From: Anaeramoeba flamelloides
Taxonomy: Eukaryota; Metamonada; Anaeramoebidae
NCBI GenBank assembly: GCA_027625915.1
Contig: JANTQA010000070.1
Span: 14,389,001-14,453,000, forward strand
Length of the DNA: 64,000 nt
Direction of reading: 5' to 3'
The position numbers and the translations under genes are program-made. Shown one piece after another: positions 34,843 to 46,465 of this stretch (position 1 is the first letter of the stretch; each line of letters starts with the position of its first letter). The notes under the pieces are model-generated. The model saw only the letters and a program-made list of their open reading frames with translations, was not told the DNA's origin and made no database searches.

Positions 34843-35186
34843 TATACTTGTGATATTTGCAAAATAAATAGGAAAAAATTTTCCCTTCAGTTTCCATATA
34901 TTTGTTTTTATAATAGAGTTTTGCTAAAAATATGTTCTAATTTGTGTTCTCTTTTTGAAAAAGGAAAACTTAGAGGAAAATTATAATAAAAATATTTTAT
35001 CTTAGTTTTATTTTTAAGGGTTTGGTTATATAATTTTTTTGAGAGTGGATCAAGTAAAAAAAAATAGAAACCAACACCAATAAATACTATTATTGACAAA
35101 AAATATACTTTGAATCATAGGTCCCAAGATCGAATTAACTTGATCAATTTTTTAAATTATGAGTCTTTGTAATTAGTTTGAAGAAT

Positions 35187-35712
35187 TTAAGGACTACGTT
35201 CCCACCCTTGGGGGGTTTGATTAATTGTGTTATTTCACTTTCGCTTTTCAAAAAAAATTTTCACACCAAAGAAATTGGACAAAAAAAAAAAAAAAAACAT
35301 TTTTTGTCAACTTTACCCTTTCACGAAGACTATTTTTCTTTGTTATTCAATGAAAAGGAAAATTGAAAATAACAAAAAAAATAATTGCAAAAAATGGCTT
35401 TTGGGGATTTTCAAGTGCATTTCAAATTTTGGAACATTTCAAACTTGTAAAAGTAAATTTAAAAAAGATGTAGAACAGCTCTTGAAAATAGTGTGAGTTC
35501 TGAAAGTTGAAATGGAAATTCTAAAATATTAAAATCAAAATTTAGCATGATCTAACAAGGTAAAAAGTGTGAAAGTTGTTGAAATTGTGAAAATTTCACA
35601 TTTTTTCGAAAAGAAATTCTCGTTGGACAAATATTACTTGGATTACATAACTTATCCAAGGGTGATTTTGTCCATTATTTCACTGTTTTCACCTAAAAAC
35701 ATAGTCCTTAAA
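35187..35712 (+). mobile_element. TIR element family M5 (TIR: TTTAAGGACTACGTT), copy 1
   Basis: A unit of about 525 bp. TTTAAGGACTACGTTCCCACC on the left is mirrored by AACATAGTCCTTAAA on the right. It aligns in the same orientation with 44427-44918 (ACTACGTTCCCCACCCTGGA, TTGTGTTATTT, GAAATTGG, ACATTTCAAACTTGTAAAAG). Open frames inside it are interrupted at different places in the two copies. Confidence 0.8.
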
Positions 35713-36287
35713 GGTGTTTACTCTTTAATTTCACAAAAACTATTGAAAAAGAACATCAATAAATCATAATTGAGAATTGTCAGGATTGGAAAAGAAATTC
35801 TTATTCCAACACTTTTGTAAATGTCGTGTTTGAATACTTTTTACAGTGAAAAAAAATACTCTAATACATTTTCTAAAGTACTTTTTTTAAACAGACGAAA
35901 TATTTATATAACTCTGATAATATTAGATATATGCGAAAGTAATGTATTTTTATTGAGTTAATCACAAAAATAACAGCAAATATTCCTAATAGATGATATA
36001 TTACATTTTTTAACAAACAAACTTTAGATCTTGTTTTTCTTCAATAAAAAAAAAAAAAAAGAATAATAAAAGAGTCTACTGAAAGGTAAACGATCTTTTA
36101 TTGTTACGTTCAAAATATTCCGACTAGAAAATCTTCTTAGTGTTGTTGTAAAAAATTTTTGGAAAATAGATCAAAAAAAACCAAAAGTAATCCTTTTTCT
36201 CAATTTTTTTCATTTGTAACTCACTAACTTTAATTTCAACAAAAGGTAATTCATTTTTTTTCATTTGTCTTTTCATATTTATCCATT

Positions 36288-38010
36288 ATGTCTCTCGGAA
36301 ACTACTTAGCCCGAAACGTTATTTCTCAGACTATCCAAGAAAACCACCCTATTTCTGGTAAAAATAGAGGATCTTTGACACCAATCCAACATTTAATTAC
36401 TGGTGGTGTCGCAGGTGTTGTTGCTAGAACAGTCTGCAGCCCAGTAAGAATCTAATCCTATATTTTATAATTCTTTTTTTTTTGTTTCCCTCTTTGTTAA
36501 ACTCTTTGATTTTTCGTTTTATTTTAAAACTTTTTTTTAATAATTTTTTTAAAAAAACAAATAGTTGGATGTTGTCAAAATCATTTTCCAAGTCAACAAA
36601 GGACCATCTGAATATGATGGTATTTTTGATGCTTTCTCAAAAATCTACCAAAAAAGAGGACTTGCTGGTTTCTGGAGAGGAAATCTTGCTGGGTGTGCAA
36701 GAATTGCACCATACAGTGCTGCTAAATTTATGGCGTACATTTCTTTTTTTTTTTTTTTTTTCGAAATTTAAACCTCTCTTCTTCCCTTTTTCAACAAATT
36801 TTTAATTTTATTTCGAAATTTAAACTTCTCTTCTAACCTTGTAAACCAATTTTTAATTTAATTTCTGATTTTAACTCTTCAATTATTTCTTTGTCATTTT
36901 AAATTTTATTTTTAATTGTTTGTTTGTTTTATTTTCTTATTTTTTTCTCCTAATTTTCATAACTGTTTATTTTAGTTTTGACAAGTACTCCCGAATCATC
37001 GGAAAAGGACAACCATTAACACCATACCAAAGACTATTAGCAGGATCCCTTGCAGGTATGACTGGTGTAATGATCACATATCCATTTGATTTAATTAAAA
37101 CAAGAATGACCATCTCTGATGAATACAAAAATCTCTTCCAGGCTTTCTTCAAAATCCTCAAAGAAGAAAACGTCACCGGTCTTTATGGTGGTATTCTTCC
37201 AACACTTTGTGGGATCATCCCTTATGAAGTAAAAATCAACTTTTCAATAAAATTTTATATTTTTTTTTTCTTCGTTTACAGTCGGCTTTCAGAAAGTGAG
37301 TGTAAGTAAAAGCTTGAAAAAGATTTAAAAAGAGTTCTTAAAATGAACCAATCAAACGGAAACGATTTCATAGACACATTTTGAAAACTTTTTTGTACCA
37401 ACTAATGAATAAGATCTGAAATTCTTTTGGAAATTAATAAAATTCCAAAGTATAATTTAATTCAGGTGAAACCAATGAAATTTTATATATTCATCAAATA
37501 CTTTTGGTCAAATAATTTTATTTCACTTTCTGATCCTAATCTATCAACAACAGCTAACAAATAGCTAATTAATTAATCGTTCAATATTTTAATCTTTGAT
37601 AATTGTTTAATACTCTGGATCTTTATAATTAATCATTAATTTTTTTTTTTTAGGGCGGACAATTCCTGACCTACGGATCCCTCAAAAACTACGTTGAAAA
37701 GAAAGTTGGAGGACCACTTTCTGTAACACAAAACCTTGCCGTTGGTGCAACCGCAGGTGCCATTGCCCAAACAGTTGCGTATCCATTTGATATTATTAGA
37801 AAAAGATTGATGGTTTCTGATGAATATAGTGGTATGATCGACTGTGCTTATAAAATCATCACAGAAGAAGGATTCACATCGCTCTATAAAGGAAACTTCC
37901 CAAATCTCATTAAGGTTCTTCCATATGCAGGATTAACTTTCTTAACTTATGAACAAATCAAAAGTTATTTTGATAAGGCTAATAAGGAAAAAAAAAATGG
38001 AAAAAAATAA
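36288..38010 (+). CDS. Mitochondrial carrier family (SLC25) protein, adenine-nucleotide/CoA carrier-like
   Basis: Inner-membrane exchanger of the mitochondrion or a related organelle. Four exons: 36288-36443, 36565-36734, 36976-37228 and 37654-38010; phases fit, giving 311 residues (family norm about 300). All three repeats show the carrier signature: SPLDVVKIIFQV, YPFDLIKTRM and YPFDIIRKRL, each followed by the GL..L/FY.G or GF..LYKG motif (GLAGFWRGNLAG, NVTGLYGGILP, GFTSLYKGNFPN). There are six predicted membrane helices. The sequence resembles the SCaMC, SLC25A16 and SLC25A42 group, whose members carry ATP-Mg/Pi or CoA; the ADP/ATP carrier RRRMMM signature is absent. Helix contact residues were not analysed, so the substrate is open. 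Introns are 121, 241 and 425 bp. The donor of intron 2, GC|GTACAT, is weaker than the others. Confidence 0.94.
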
Positions 38011-38569
38011 ATTATGATAGCTAAAAAATTATTCAAATTATTTTTTGAATTAATTAATTTATTTGAGTTCAATTTTTGATTTAAAAATTTTCTCTCGTAT
38101 AGGTTAATTATTTGTGTTTTTTTATTGTTCTTTTTTCTAAAAGTACTGTTGTAGTTCAATAATAATCTTTTCCTTAAAATAAAAATAAATTGTTCTCTAT
38201 TCAAATATTTTCTTTTTTTTTTCTTTGTTTTCTTTTTTTATCTTTGTTTTCTTTTTGAAATTCCAAATAAAATAGTTTCCAGTCAAAGAATCCCAGTTGA
38301 AAATGGGTAAATGATATATGTTTAAAGGGTTTGAATGTATATTAGAAGAAAAAATATATAATGGAAATTCCAAAATTAAAATATTTTTTTCTTTTTTCTT
38401 CTGTCTTTTTTCACTTTTTTTTTATAACGTAATTCAGCTGCAAAAATTTTTTTTATTGCAAGATCAATAGTCACTTGGTAAAAACGAGTTATTCTAAGGT
38501 TACTGAATTGCGAAAATAATTGTTGAGAAATCTTATTGATTTCTATTGGAATTCTATGAAAATCTTTGA

Positions 38570-38733
38570 TCCTGATATTTGATTAATAAATGTGAAAAAT
38601 TTTCACTTCATTTTCATTTCCTTTTTCAAATAGAGACCTTAAATACCAACACACTTCATTTGGTGACTTGATTTCTAAAAGAAAAGGATGGAAAATGAAG
38701 TAAAAATTATTTCCTATTTATTATTCAAATACC
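38570..38733. mobile_element. MITE family M4, copy 2
   Basis: The left end CCTGATATTTGATTAATAAA...TTCACTTCATTTTC is mirrored by GAAAATGAAGTAAAAATT...ATTCAAATACCAG at the right. It matches the 34675-34842 element in both ends and size; the right end is the better preserved. Confidence 0.65.
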
Positions 38734-38998
38734 AGTAGAAGATCAAAACGAACATTGTTGTTTTTCTCAATTAAGCCCGAAGAATTTGAGTTTTACAATT
38801 TGCAAGAAAATTTATTGATTAATTAGTTTTCTTTTCGATGGATATCAATAATTATTTGATGTCTATTATTCTGTTTATTATTTATTAGTTCTTTAAAGGT
38901 CGATTATATAAAATAATTGATATTTTAAAAAAATGTTGGGCCCCTTTGACTAAAATAGAGTTTAGGTTGAAAAAAAATAATAGAATAACTAAAATATA

Positions 38999-39690
38999 CT
39001 CTTTTTCAAAGAAAAGGGTGCAGAAATTTTCAAGAATTATTTATAATTGAATCAAATTTATTGTAGTATCATTTTAAAATATAAAAAACACTTTAAAACA
39101 TAAAAAAAACACTCGTCTGGATATTTATAACTTAAACAAAACAATAAAAATTAAAATTAAATATTTTAAAAATTGATATGTACCCTTTTATTTGAAATGA
39201 GAAATCTCATTTCCTAAATTGCAAAGAAAAAAAATTAAAATCAATAACAACATTTGAATAAGTTGAATTGGGAAAAGGTTCTTTAAAAGTTATTGATAAC
39301 TCTTTGCATGCCATAGTTTTGTTCTTTAAAGTATCATTTTAAAAGATTTTTGCCACAATTCATCTGGTTCTTTTGTTGGAATTGTTTTTTTTCTTTATTA
39401 TTCCTCTTTTCTTTGTTCAATGAATCAATCCTAATTCTGCTCTTTCTTAATTCCTATTTCTAGCTCCTTCGAAATCAAACTTAAACTGTTTCCATTGATA
39501 CGCTGTTAGATTATTTCCCACTTTTTATATTCTTATCTTGTTTTTTCATTTTCCAACTGGTAAATATCCATAAATAAAAAAACAAAAAATGAATAATTAA
39601 AATGAAAATTACCAATAAGTAATTATCTTATTAAAATCAAATTCAATAGTATTAATGATTTGAGAGGTGTACCCTTTTGTTTGAGAAAGA
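38999..39690 (-). mobile_element. TIR element family M3, copy 2 (inverted)
   Basis: Reverse-complement counterpart of 28627-29322. The ends are CTCTTTTTCAAAGAAAAGGG (38999-39018) and TACCCTTTTGTTTGAGAAAG (about 39670-39689). Long matching stretches include TAATTGAATCAAATTTATTG and AATTCATCTGGTTCTTTTGT. Confidence 0.85.
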
Positions 39691-40611
39691 TTTTGTATAA
39701 AATAGCTTGTTAAAGTTGTTTCCTGATTAAAAAATATAATAGAAAACTGTTTTAAATTGTAAAATTATAATTAAAAACATTTTTTTTTTTAGGAATTGTA
39801 ATTAAATATTTTCAATTTTATTTTTATTTTTTTAAATTTTTTACAATTAAATAATTTATTTAAAAATTTCAAATTTTTAAAATAATAAAAATTTATAACG
39901 ATATATAAGAGTTATTATACTTTTTTTATTAATTAATTCACAATAAAAACAAGAGCTTTGTTAGAACGATGTTATCTGATTTTTTTAAAAAGTATTTTTT
40001 TATTAGGGATAATAGTTGTTTTCAAATAAATTTATGATGTAAAAGGAAACAATACTAGTTCCATTGAAAAAAAAAAAAAAAAAGGGGGGGATTTTTAATT
40101 GTGAACCTTAGTAGAATCACAGAAACAAAAAATGACAATAACATCATTTAATTAGAGAAATGTTATATAATTAAAAATAAATTTAGAGGATTCAACACAA
40201 TAAAAGATTAATATATACTATTTTTTGTATGTGAGTTTTCTTTGATCGAAATATCCTTATTAAAAAATTTGTTGAAAAATTTGACAATATTTGGAATCTC
40301 CAAAACCAGTAATTCTATTTCAATAATCATAGGGATTTAAATTTGTAATTTTTGGGTTGATTACAACTCATATAATGTATTAGTCAATAAAGTACATACA
40401 TTTCTACTTTTAATTGATTTGATTTTTATTTTTAGTGATTTTACCAATTAGAAATAATGTTTCACTTTTTTTTCCAGATTATAAATTAGATATTTGTTTT
40501 TGTCATTTTTTCCAATTTAATTTTTCATATTTGTGATTTTTTGACTTCTACATTTATAAAAAAGTTGATAATTTTTTTTTTATTTTGAAGTGAGGAAACT
40601 AGTTTCCTCTT

Positions 40612-40705
40612 ACTACCGTTAGGTTTTCCAGAATTTAAAAGAATGGAATAAAATCAAAGATTTTTCTCTATTCTTTTGAATTCTGGAAAAGCTAGGCACT
40701 CTACG
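40612..40705. repeat. Foldback repeat family FB, minimal unit
   Basis: This is the cleanest example of the FB inverted unit. GGTTTTCCAGAATTTAAAAG (about 40621-40640), AATGGAATAAAATC, then GATTTTTCTCTATTC and TTTTGAATTCTGGAAAAGC (about 40673-40691) form a hairpin of about 30-bp arms, followed by CTAGGCACTCTACGGCACTT. The tail abuts the LINE fragment. Confidence 0.8.
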
Positions 40706-40708
40706 GCA

Positions 40709-41045
40709 CTTTTCCTAATTTCTAAATTTTTGTTTAGAAATTTTAAAAAAGAGTCATAATTTTCTTTATCATTAACCAATGATAAAATAAATAATGAATC
40801 TTAATTTTGAATAATATCAAGAATAATATTCTATTTTTTTTTATTTGAATTAATTCCTTAATCTAAAATTTTCGCTTTTTTCCATAGAATGTGCAGTCCC
40901 AAAGAAAATGATCGATATCTTCTATTATTTGCCCATTAAAGAATGATTTTTACATAAGTTGCAGAATTTTGTTTTTAATTTATTTTTATCATAACCAAAA
41001 AAGGTGATAATTAAAAGATTATGAAAATTTAAACAATATCCCAAA
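40709..41045 (-). mobile_element. LINE 3' fragment, second copy
   Basis: Read on the minus strand this matches 2085-2390 of the first LINE: TTTGGTTATGATAAAAATAA, TCTGCAACTTATG, GATATCGATCATTTTCTTTG, GACTGCACATTCTATGG, TTTTATCATTGGTTAATGAT and AAATTTAGAAATTAGG. It lacks the last 40 or so bases and poly(A) tail and stops at the foldback repeat. The match fades upstream of about 41045. Confidence 0.8.
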
Positions 41046-41900
41046 TATAATAGCTAATATTCACTGAATAATTTATAGGCAGATCACTAAAATTGGAAAT
41101 ATATTTTTCAATTTTGACTAATATTTCAAATTGGCTATACAAATTTAATTACAGGGTTTTGGATTTGAGATTAACTTCACAAGACCATACATAGAGATAA
41201 GTCATACTTCAATGATGTTTCGAATTAATTTAAGTGCCAATACCCTTTAAATCTTCAAATTCTTCATCGACTACACATTTGTAAAAATTGATATATAATA
41301 TTTTGAGTTTTTTTACTAAAATTTGTCATTTTTCCCCAAACCATAAAACTGTTCCAATGCGTACACAAGACAGTAGTCCCTTATCAAAAAATACAATGCA
41401 TTCAATAGCAAAAAATACAATTTAATATGCAAATAAAAAAAATTGAGGTTGAAATAGAAATTCTAAAATCGAAAATAATTTTATGAAATCAAAAAACAAA
41501 AACGACCAGAAACATTTTTATTCTTTCTTTAAATCAAATTTTTTGCTAGTATAAACCCCAAGTTTGTTAACAAGACCCCTTTCCGGTCCAAAACATAGGA
41601 AAAGTATTATAGTTTTTGTAAAAATGAAAAATTTTAGTAAAAAAAGTCAAAATAATAAGAGATCAATTTTTGCACATTTAAATTGTGTTAAAGAATTCCA
41701 AAAATTAAAATTTAAGAAAAAAGTTTTAAACTTGGTATTGAATTTATCAGCACTGATCAACCTTGAATTTATAATGGTGTTTAAAAATTTTTTTTAATCC
41801 TCACCATATTTTATCTCTTTTTCATACTTTTTCTTTTACCTTGTTTATTAACAAAAAATTGTTTAAATTTTTTTTCAATTTTTATTCGATTATTTAAATT

Positions 41901-42340
41901 ACTGTCAAGAGAACAATAGTTGGACAGCAATTTTAATTGTGAAAATTACTGAAAAGGATTATTAATTTCTTTTGTTTGTGAAATAACTAAAGAAAAGATT
42001 TTGAAATAGTAGAATTAAATTAATCGTTATTCTAAGTATTTTTTTGTTATTATCTCTTATAATCTAAAGCAAGTTTACAAATTACCATTTTCAGAATTAA
42101 TAGTAAACTTTACTACAATTTGGATTTTTGTTAAAATAGCCTGATCTACTTTAGTTGTCAACCATTCAAATGAGTATTCTACACACACCACAGATTAATG
42201 AACTTATAACACATTTAAACCTGTATTTATATATCACTCACCTAGTTATCAATAGGATTTGATTTTCAATTTTACTAATATTTCCAGTTAAAAATGGTGT
42301 CCAACTATTTTTCTGTGTCCAACATTTTTCTCTCAACAGT
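41901..42340 (+). mobile_element. MITE family M6 (TIR: ACTGTTGAGAGAAAAATGTT), copy 1
   Basis: About 440 bp. The left end ACTGTCAAGAGAACAATAGT and the right end CAACATTTTTCTCTCAACAGT are inverted. It aligns over its whole length with 46004-46465, with nearly identical internal blocks such as AAATAGCCTGATCTACTTTA, TCAACCATTCAAATGAGTAT and TTATCAATAGGATTTGATTT. Non-coding. Confidence 0.9.
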
Positions 42341-42486
42341 TAACAGATTTTTAAATATACATAATATATAATCATCTAATTAGGACTAATATTTCTCTAA
42401 ACTATATATTACCAATTTATGAATAGGAATACCAACACTTAGAGTCTTGAGAGTTTTCTCAAAAAAAAAATTACAAGATATTTTGA

Positions 42487-42746
42487 AATACTGTTATTTT
42501 CCAATTATTAAATGAAAATTTTTTATTTCAATTTCCAAAATGAATATTAATTATTACTACAACAATCAAATTAAAGGAGTAAAAATTATGTTTTAGAGTT
42601 AACTAAGGAAGTTTAATTTATTGTCTAAAAATATCATTTCTAGACGATGTTTTCAAGATCTTTGAATTTTCTTCAACAAATAAACTAAAAAAATATTTTG
42701 AGATGCGAACTAAAAATTTTCATTTTTTAATTGAAATATATTATTA
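42487..42746 (+). mobile_element. MITE family M2, copy 2
   Basis: Direct counterpart of 13571-13832, starting AATACTGTTATTTTCCAATT and ending TTTAATTGAAATATATTATT; the right end is more decayed than in copy 1. Confidence 0.85.
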
Positions 42747-43329
42747 CTTTTGTTGGATTATTTTCAAAATGGCTTACTAGGTTTGTTATTTGGTATTTAT
42801 AAATAAAAAAATCCTTTGTCATGGTGAATAAATGATATTTTCAAACTTGTCTTTATGATTAAAAATATTACCTTTTCCTCATCTTTGAACAAGATTATTC
42901 CTTGAGATCCCAAAAATAAGAAAAAGAATTTTCCCGAAACAATTATCAATTAATTTTAACAAATTCTGTTTTAATTTCTTAAATCCAAACAGTTAAATGC
43001 TTTTTCAAATAAACAAAAAGTTTACTGATGAATATATTCTGTTTACACTCTGAAAAAATAAAATTAAAACAATAAGAATAATATGACTACTTTTGGAAAA
43101 AGAGATCAGTTTGGAGATCATTTTTTCAAAACACAAATAATTTACTATTTTGAAAAATATAAAAAATAAATTGGAATCAACAAAAGTCGGGTTTGGTTGC
43201 TTTTCATTTCCTTTTATTTTAATATTCCCATAAATTGTAGTTTGAAATTTTCAAGAATATTTTGACATTTTTTAAAACAAAATATTTTTATTGATTTCTT
43301 TTTAATCAAGAAATCCTTTTTTAAACCAA

Positions 43330-44090
43330 ATGAATAGAAATTTGAGTGATATTGTGAACAAAGCAACTTCTGACAATAAAACAACTTTTGATCTCAGGGA
43401 AAATTTAGCAATAATAGATCGTATTCAAAATGACCATTCGAGGTAATAATTTTTTATTTTTCAAAATTATAAAAAAATTCTTCACCGGTAAATAATATTA
43501 ATTATTTAATTCTTCGAACCTACTAAAGGCAAAAAATGGTTGCGTCCTTGCTGAAATCTAGGCTAAGAAAAAAAAATTATAATGTGAAGCTCACAGCGAT
43601 CGTTGTAAGTTCTTTTTTTATCAAAAAAAAAATTTTTTTTTATTTCATTTTCCTAAAAACTATTAGATGGATTACAGAGAATAAATAATGGTGAGATTCC
43701 TATCCCAAAAAGGAGCTGATATTAGAAATTCTAAATTGAAAAAATTGTTAAAAAACATTTCTGAACAAGATCTCTTTTCTTTTTCTAAATAAATTTTTTT
43801 TTTTCAGAGATCTTTAATTTTATTGGCCGGAAATATTTTGGAAAGGATCAAAAAGTATACAAAAAACTTAAAAATGAGATTAAATTGCTAAGGGTAACGA
43901 GCAGTGTCTTGACTAATTGTTATTGATATACAATGATCAACAAATACTATTCACAAAAAATGTTTTTAACAGACTGTTTTGACACTGATCCCTTCGTTAA
44001 ATGAGCTTTTCAAACATTCTTATCCAATACAAAAGAACTTTGAGTGGATGTTCCGACTTAATGGAAAAAAAAAAATAGAGAATTTTTGAA
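43330..44090 (+). pseudogene. ENTH/ANTH/VHS-superfamily gene, apparently broken
   Basis: Exon A (43330-43442) reads MNRNLSDIVNKATSDNKTTF, then DLRENLAIIDRIQNDHS. Exon B (43529-43604) reads QKMVASLLKSRLRKKNYNVK and LTAIV; the phase-2 junction fits. This is the start of an ANTH-type phosphoinositide-binding fold, as in AP180/CALM clathrin adaptors (KATS near the N terminus, then a basic helix pair). From acceptor ATTAG at 43666 the frame reads MDYRE and meets TAA at 43682-43684, then resumes MVRFLSQKGADIRNSKLKKL, ending at another stop near 43790. Later coding-like pieces are FNFIGRKYFGKDQKVYKKLK (about 43815-43880) and TVLTLIPSLNELFKHSYPIQ to KKKIENF (43971-44087). The number of stops suggests a pseudogene, but a mis-called base or unusual splicing is not excluded. 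Confidence 0.5.
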
Positions 44091-44426
44091 TTAATATAAA
44101 CCACATAGCTAACCAATTAAATGTGAATTATGATGTGAGAATGAAAAAATAACTCAATTTTGTATCATTAATCAAGCTATTGTTCTTTTGTTACAGTAGC
44201 CAATAATACTCAAGTTCAGAGAATCAAACGGGTGTTTCAAAATAAACTGGGGACTTTTTTTGTTCCAATAAAACATTTAGTTGAGAATTCAATAGTATAC
44301 CTAAGGTCAAATTATTTTTGGATTTAAGCTATTTGATATTTCAAGTAAATTTGAAATAAATTATCTCTTTTTTGAAAATTCTTTTAAAGTTTTCCATTTT
44401 TTGCAACTTTATTGTTTTTTTTTTTT

Positions 44427-44918
44427 ATGACTTAAGAACTACGTTCCCCACCCTGGAGGGTGTTAAGTTATTGTGTTATTTTACATTCACTTCTCAAAAA
44501 GAATTTCCTTTCTGAAGAAATTGGTGAAAAAAAATTGCTCATTTCAAAGTTAATAAAAAAAAAAAACAAAGTTCAATTGATTTTTGAATGAAAATTTTAA
44601 AAAAAAAAAGACCACAAGGGATTTTCAATCAAAGGATCAAATTTTAATACATTTCAAACTTGTAAAAGTAACTATAAAAAATATTTAGAAGAGCTTGTGA
44701 AATTGTTTTTATGTATATAGATTTGGAATAGAAATAATATTTTATTAAAATCAATTTTTGAAGGATCTCATAATGAAAGGTAATAATGTAAAATTGATGG
44801 AATTCTGCACTTTTTTAAAAAAAGTAATTCTCACGGGTAAATTTAATTGATTTTATGAAACTCTATCAAGAGTGGTTTTATCAATAATTATACTGTTTCT
44901 ACATTAAAAACGAGTTCT
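44427..44918 (+). mobile_element. TIR element family M5, copy 2 (inserted in repeat E)
   Basis: Counterpart of 35187-35712: TTAAGAACTACGTTCCCCAC at the left and AACGAGTTCTTAAA at the right are inverted. It lies between two blocks (about 44300-44360 and 45000-45050) that are adjacent without it at 34202-34480, so it appears to have inserted into that older repeat. Confidence 0.75.
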
Positions 44919-46003
44919 TAAATTTTCTGTAAAATTAACTTTATTTTATGAGAAAAAATATCTATTTGATCTTTTATTTTTCATATTTTCTTTTTTAAGA
45001 GTAAAACTTTAAGAAACCAAATAAATCATTATTTATTGTTTATAGTAGGTTTTTTGGATCATTTAATATGCAAACCTTCTAGTCAAAAAAAAAAAAAAGA
45101 AAAGAAATATGGTTTCCAATTAAAATCAAAGTGTTCTCTAATAAATACAGATTATTTCAACTTCAGCAAACTTTATAAATTTATTACTTAAATAATTAAC
45201 TTCTGTCATAAAAGATCATATTTTAGAATATTTTAACATTGAAGGGGCATTTTAATAATGGTACCTGATCAAATTTTTCTAAAAATTTTGATTAGTAAAA
45301 TGAATAAAATGGTCGATTTCATCAATAATTAATTATTTTTGTTAACATTAAAAAGTCCAAGTATTTGACAAAAATATAAATTTAATGAAAATTTTTAAAT
45401 TTGAATAACCAATATTCAGACTTCAAAGTTGTAAAATATATTTCTTAACTTTGTAGTGAAATTGAAATTAATTATCTAAAAATTCCATTTTTTAAAAAAC
45501 AAATAAAATAATAACCTAATTTGATTATTTTGGCAAAATATTTTTGCCTTAAATCAGTTTATATTGAAAATATACTAACTTCATAGTAACGAAAAAAAAA
45601 TAACTAATATTTAGTTTTTCAAATACATAGATTATTGACAAAATCTTGGGATTAAAAGAGTAGGAAAATACTTACTTTGAGGAGTTCTACAAATAATTTT
45701 TTTGAGACTTTCATTCGCCTTTTTGAAAAATTGAAAACTATTTTTTTTTATTTTTGAGATTAGATGAATTAAAACTTTTCACAGAAATAAAATTTTAATA
45801 AAGTGACTTTTTTTCCAGAATAAAAATTTTTTTAAGTTTTTTATATATTAATAAAATGAGATCATTTTTTTGAAAAGTATTTTTCTTCCCACTACAACCC
45901 CTTCAACACATTTGATGTTTGAGCCTAAACTTTTTTTAAATAGAAAACTTGAAAATAGTTTTAATTTTGAAATAGAATTCACTTTTTTAAAATAGAAAGT
46001 ATA

Positions 46004-46465
46004 ACTGTTGAGAGAAAAATGTTGGACAGAGAAAAATAGTTGAACAGCTATTTTTAATTGGGAACCTTACTAAAAAATGAGTTTTAATTTCAATCATTTG
46101 TGAAATAACTAAAGAAAATAACAATAATCTACTTCTTAGAATAACGATTAACTTAGTTCTACCTTTTCAAAACCTTATCTCTTATAATCTAAAGCAAGTT
46201 TAAAAATTTCCATTTTCAGAATTAATAGTAAACTTTACTAAAATTTGGATTTTTGTTAAAATAGCCTGATCTACTTTAGTTATCAACCATTCAAATGAGT
46301 ATTCTACACAAACCATAAATTAATGAACTAGTAACACCTTTAAACCTGGATTTATATAAAAGTCATCTAGTTATCAATAGGATTTGATTTTCAATTTTAC
46401 TAATGTTCTCAATTAAAAATGGTGTCCAACCATTTTTCTGTGTCCAACATTTTTCTCTCAACAGT
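46004..46465 (+). mobile_element. MITE family M6, copy 2
   Basis: The best preserved copy. The perfect 25-bp TIR begins ACTGTTGAGAGAAAAATGTT at 46004 and its complement ends at 46465. It aligns with 41901-42340. Size and TIR are consistent with a Tc1/mariner-type MITE, but the TA flanks are ambiguous in this A/T-rich context. Confidence 0.9.

Larger units (their letters stand above)
30961..36287. other. Intergenic region between BRCC36 and the carrier gene
   Basis: Besides the elements listed separately (31173-31660 remnant, 32040-32730, 33150-33420, 34060-34560, 34675-34842, 35187-35712) I recognise nothing here. Open frames at 33556-33852 and 35227-35496 lie in repeats that also occur elsewhere in the window and show no protein signature. 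Confidence 0.6.
38011..43329. other. Intergenic repeat region downstream of the carrier
   Basis: It contains elements listed separately (38280-38420, 38570-38733, 38999-39690, 40612-40705, LINE fragment 40709-41045, 41901-42340, 42487-42746). Otherwise it is A/T-rich DNA; a (A)n(G)8 tract is at about 40066-40089. An open frame at 41564-41797 is low-complexity and not supported by any motif. Confidence 0.6.

Noticed and set aside
35178-35769. Overlapping open frames of 60-90 codons
   Set aside because: They lie within the M5 TIR element; the other copy at 44427 does not keep the frames, so they are not coding.
41564-41797. Open frame of 77 codons (lysine-rich)
   Set aside because: No domain, no splice signals and low complexity.
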